Positions 8,051-9,830 of a stretch of 9,830 nucleotides of DNA are shown here, in pieces. The first letter of the stretch is position 1, and every line of letters begins with the position of its first letter. The translations under genes were made by a program, and so were the position numbers. The notes beneath the pieces were generated by a model. The model was not told the DNA's origin. It did no database searches and worked only from the letters and a program-made list of their open reading frames with translations. Source of the stretch: an uncultured beta proteobacterium (lineage in GTDB: Bacteria > Pseudomonadota > Gammaproteobacteria > Burkholderiales > Rhodocyclaceae). The stretch covers positions 1 to 9,830 of the forward strand of contig CAIZKA010000556.1 in assembly GCA_903933395.1 (NCBI GenBank), given 5' to 3'.

Positions 8051-9201
8051 AGATCCTTGATGGCATCGCCGAAGGTCACCACCCGGTTGCGGCCATGATG
8101 CTTGGCCAGGTAGAGCGCTTCGTCCGCGCAGCGAATCAGGCCCTCGGCCGAATCGGAATGCTCTGGCGCCGCCGCGACGCCGACCGAAGTCGTGATGCGG
8201 ATGCGCAGCTCGCCAAACGAGACTATCGAGTCCCTGAACAGCGTCAGCAGGTAGGTGCCACGCTCGCGCGCGATATCCAGCGGCATCTTGGGCAAGATTA
8301 GCAGGAACTCCTCGCCGCCGTAGCGGCAGACGATATCCTCGGTACGCGCATTTTCCAGCAGCAGTTGGCCGAAAACCCGCAGCACTTCATCGCCGGCCTG
8401 ATGCCCGTAGGTGTCGTTGACCATCTTGAAGTGGTCGATATCGAGCAGCAGCATGGTCAGCGGCGCGCCTTCCCTCTTGCAGCGCGCCATTTCGCGCTCC
8501 AGCGTCCCCTCCAGGTAGCGCCGGTTGAAGAGCCCGGTGAGCGAATCGCGGTTGGCCTGTTCGCGGAGCTTTTCCTGCAAATCGTGAATCTTGCTGATCT
8601 GGTCGTGCAATGCCGCGTTGGCATCCTCGAGGACCTGCTTCTGCGCAGCAACCGCGCCCTGCACCTCGTACAGCCGGCGGATATAGGTGAAGAATTCGAC
8701 CCCCATCAGCGACAGGTAGATCGCCAGGCCGATGATGGAGGACAGCGTCACCAGACCGTCGGTATCAGTGGACACCCGGAAGGCGATCACCGAGGTGGAC
8801 GCCAGAGCGCCGCTGAGCAGGGCCACCGGGCAAATCAGGATGCCCGGCAAGCCGCGCATGATGGTGTGGTTCAGCAAGGCCGCGAGGAACAGGGCGACGG
8901 TGATCCACAGCGGAAACCCAAGCCCGGCCGCCCAGGCGCCCGACACCACGGCATCGACAATCAGGTTGTCGAGCTCGGCCTTCTCGGGTTGCGCGGCGCG
9001 CCGCGTACGCCACTGCATCAGGTGCGGATAGACCATGAACTGGAACAGGAAGACAGCCCAGAACAGCGCGCCGAGACTGCGCGGCAAGACATGCAGCGCG
9101 ATCGGAATCCCCACCAGGGCAAACGCCGCCACCCGCACGCGGTAGCTGTTCACGGCGACCCAGTGATGCGTCTTTTCAATATCCAGCGCGACAGCGCTCA
9201 C
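8041..9201 (-). CDS. MASE2-GGDEF diguanylate cyclase
   Basis: Predicted to synthesise cyclic di-GMP. The 386-residue protein has an N-terminal multi-helix membrane region resembling MASE2, the sensor of AdrA/DgcC-type cyclases (about 20-115, with the YPH and LDNLIVDAVVSGAW segments), further helices at about 119-140 and 148-172, a helical linker likely to be a coiled coil (about 175-215), and a GGDEF domain (about 217-378). The domain is complete: RDSLTGLFNRRYL (218-230), LLDIDHFKMVNDTYGHQAGD (252-271) and the signature GGEEF at 295-299. Arg286 and Asp289 form an RxxD inhibitory site at the usual spacing. The frame is open to a GTG at 9243, but GTG 9201 is chosen because GGGAGG lies 6 bases before it and the residues upstream are not helix-forming. 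It lies 52 bp downstream of relA on the same strand and may be cotranscribed with it. Confidence 0.92.
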   Translation of the reverse strand: MSAVALDIEKTHHWVAVNSYRVRVAAFALVGIPIALHVLPRSLGALFWAVFLFQFMVYPHLMQWRTRRAAQPEKAELDNLIVDAVVSGAWAAGLGFPLWITVALFLAALLNHTIMRGLPGILICPVALLSGALASTSVIAFRVSTDTDGLVTLSSIIGLAIYLSLMGVEFFTYIRRLYEVQGAVAAQKQVLEDANAALHDQISKIHDLQEKLREQANRDSLTGLFNRRYLEGTLEREMARCKREGAPLTMLLLDIDHFKMVNDTYGHQAGDEVLRVFGQLLLENARTEDIVCRYGGEEFLLILPKMPLDIARERGTYLLTLFRDSIVSFGELRIRITTSVGVAAAPEHSDSAEGLIRCADEALYLAKHHGRNRVVTFGDAIKDLPG

Positions 9202-9207
9202 ATCTGA

Positions 9208-9213
9208 CCTCCC
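9208..9213 (-). promoter_or_regulatory. Ribosome binding site that fixes the MASE2-GGDEF start
   Basis: On the minus strand GGGAGG ends 6 bases before the GTG at 9201. The alternative GTG at 9243 lies inside the gap after relA without such a site, and using it would place this Shine-Dalgarno sequence within the coding region. Confidence 0.65.
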
Positions 9214-9253
9214 ATGCAAACCCGTGCCCGGATCGGCCGGCACCTGCCGCCGT

Positions 9254-9830
9254 TCAACCCCGTACGGCGCGGATCACCCCCGGCACTTCATGCAGCAAGG
9301 ATAGCACTCTCCCGAGGATTCCCGTACCCGGCAGTTCGACGACGAAGTTCATGTGGGCGCCGCCGCCGCGCGACTGGGTTCGTACCGCGGTGACATTGAT
9401 CTTCTCGCGTGACAGGATGTCTGAAATGTCGCGCAGCAGGCCCTGGCGGTCGGTGGCATCCACCACCAGGTCGATCGGATACACCGCGTCCGCCTGCTCC
9501 CCCCACTCGGTGCCTATCACTCGCTCGGGATTGCGCGCCGCCATGTTGCGGAAGTTCGTGCATTCGACACGATGGATGGAAATGCCCTTGCCGCGCGTGA
9601 CGAAGCCGGTGATCGCATCGGGCGGCATCGGCTTGCAGCACTTGCCCGTCTGCGTCAGCAGCTTGTCCACGCCCACCACCAGGATCCGGCTGTCGCCGGC
9701 GCGGCTCTTGCGCGTATGGATCTCCGGTTCGGGCGGAACATCCTCCGCGGCACCGCGCAGGGCGGCGTCGATCGCCCGCATGCCGACCTCGCCGTGGGCC
9801 GTCGCAAGAAACAGCGCCTCGGCACTCTTC
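9254..9830 (-). CDS. relA: RelA-type (p)ppGpp synthetase, C-terminal part (partial, N-terminus beyond right edge)
   Basis: The last 191 residues of a long RelA/SpoT homologue are visible, and the frame stays open to the window edge (KSAEALFLATAHGEVGMRAI). Two regulatory modules can be seen: the conserved-cysteine (zinc-finger-like) region, ILVVGVDKLLTQTGKCCKPMPPDAITGFVTRGKGISIHR followed by VECTNFRNM, and a C-terminal ACT/RRM domain, YPIDLVVDATDRQGLLRDISDILSREKINVTAV to the end. These segments attach RelA to stalled ribosomes and regulate the N-terminal synthetase, which lies outside the window. The CCKP/PPDAI wording and the VTRGKGISIHR match betaproteobacterial RelA better than SpoT, but this cannot be proved without the catalytic part. 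The internal ATG at 9781 is not a real start. A diguanylate cyclase gene follows after 52 bp. Confidence 0.93.
   Translation of the reverse strand, partial: KSAEALFLATAHGEVGMRAIDAALRGAAEDVPPEPEIHTRKSRAGDSRILVVGVDKLLTQTGKCCKPMPPDAITGFVTRGKGISIHRVECTNFRNMAARNPERVIGTEWGEQADAVYPIDLVVDATDRQGLLRDISDILSREKINVTAVRTQSRGGGAHMNFVVELPGTGILGRVLSLLHEVPGVIRAVRG

Noticed and set aside
8365..9207. Plus-strand open frame of 280 codons opposite the MASE2-GGDEF gene
   Set aside because: Antisense shadow of an intact diguanylate cyclase; the product lacks hydrophobic core patterns and motifs.

Overview
The window is GC-rich, tightly packed chromosomal DNA. The protein families and their wording point to a betaproteobacterium, plausibly near Rhodocyclales. 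This is inferred from an Acs, a class I fumarase, a RelA C-terminus and a UPF0114 protein that read like betaproteobacterial versions; no rRNA is present to settle it. I see no tRNA or rRNA genes, CRISPR arrays, insertion sequences, phage genes or transfer signatures.

Left block (1-3975, minus strand): reading leftwards, acetyl-CoA synthetase (acs) comes first and is closed by a strong terminator at 1946-1975. A 66-residue two-helix membrane protein follows, then, one base after its stop, a large SLC5 transporter-like protein that runs off the left edge. That protein reads as the membrane sensor half of a CrbS/MxtR/CbrA-type hybrid histidine kinase rather than a plain symporter. CrbS/CrbR and MxtR/ErdR are known to control acs in Vibrio and Pseudomonas, so this looks like a local acetate-utilisation locus with sensor beside target.

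Centre (3976-6331): a divergent 274-bp regulatory region separates acs from a plus-strand pair, a UPF0114/YqhA-type four-helix membrane protein and an oxygen-labile class I fumarate hydratase, 12 bp apart and probably one operon. With acs, this is a small central-carbon (acetate/TCA) cluster.

Right block (6419-9830): a two-helix GGDEF diguanylate cyclase overlaps the glutamate racemase gene murI by 4 bases. Converging on murI from the other strand are the 3' end of relA (entering from the right edge) and, 52 bp downstream of it, a MASE2-GGDEF diguanylate cyclase. Both cyclases keep the catalytic signature and the RxxD inhibitory site, so c-di-GMP synthesis sits beside cell-wall precursor synthesis (murI) and the stringent response (relA).

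No wholly new system is evident. The most notable points are the sensor-plus-small-protein module next to acs and the two diguanylate cyclases tied to murI and relA. Long open frames antisense to the genes are GC-driven shadows and are not annotated.
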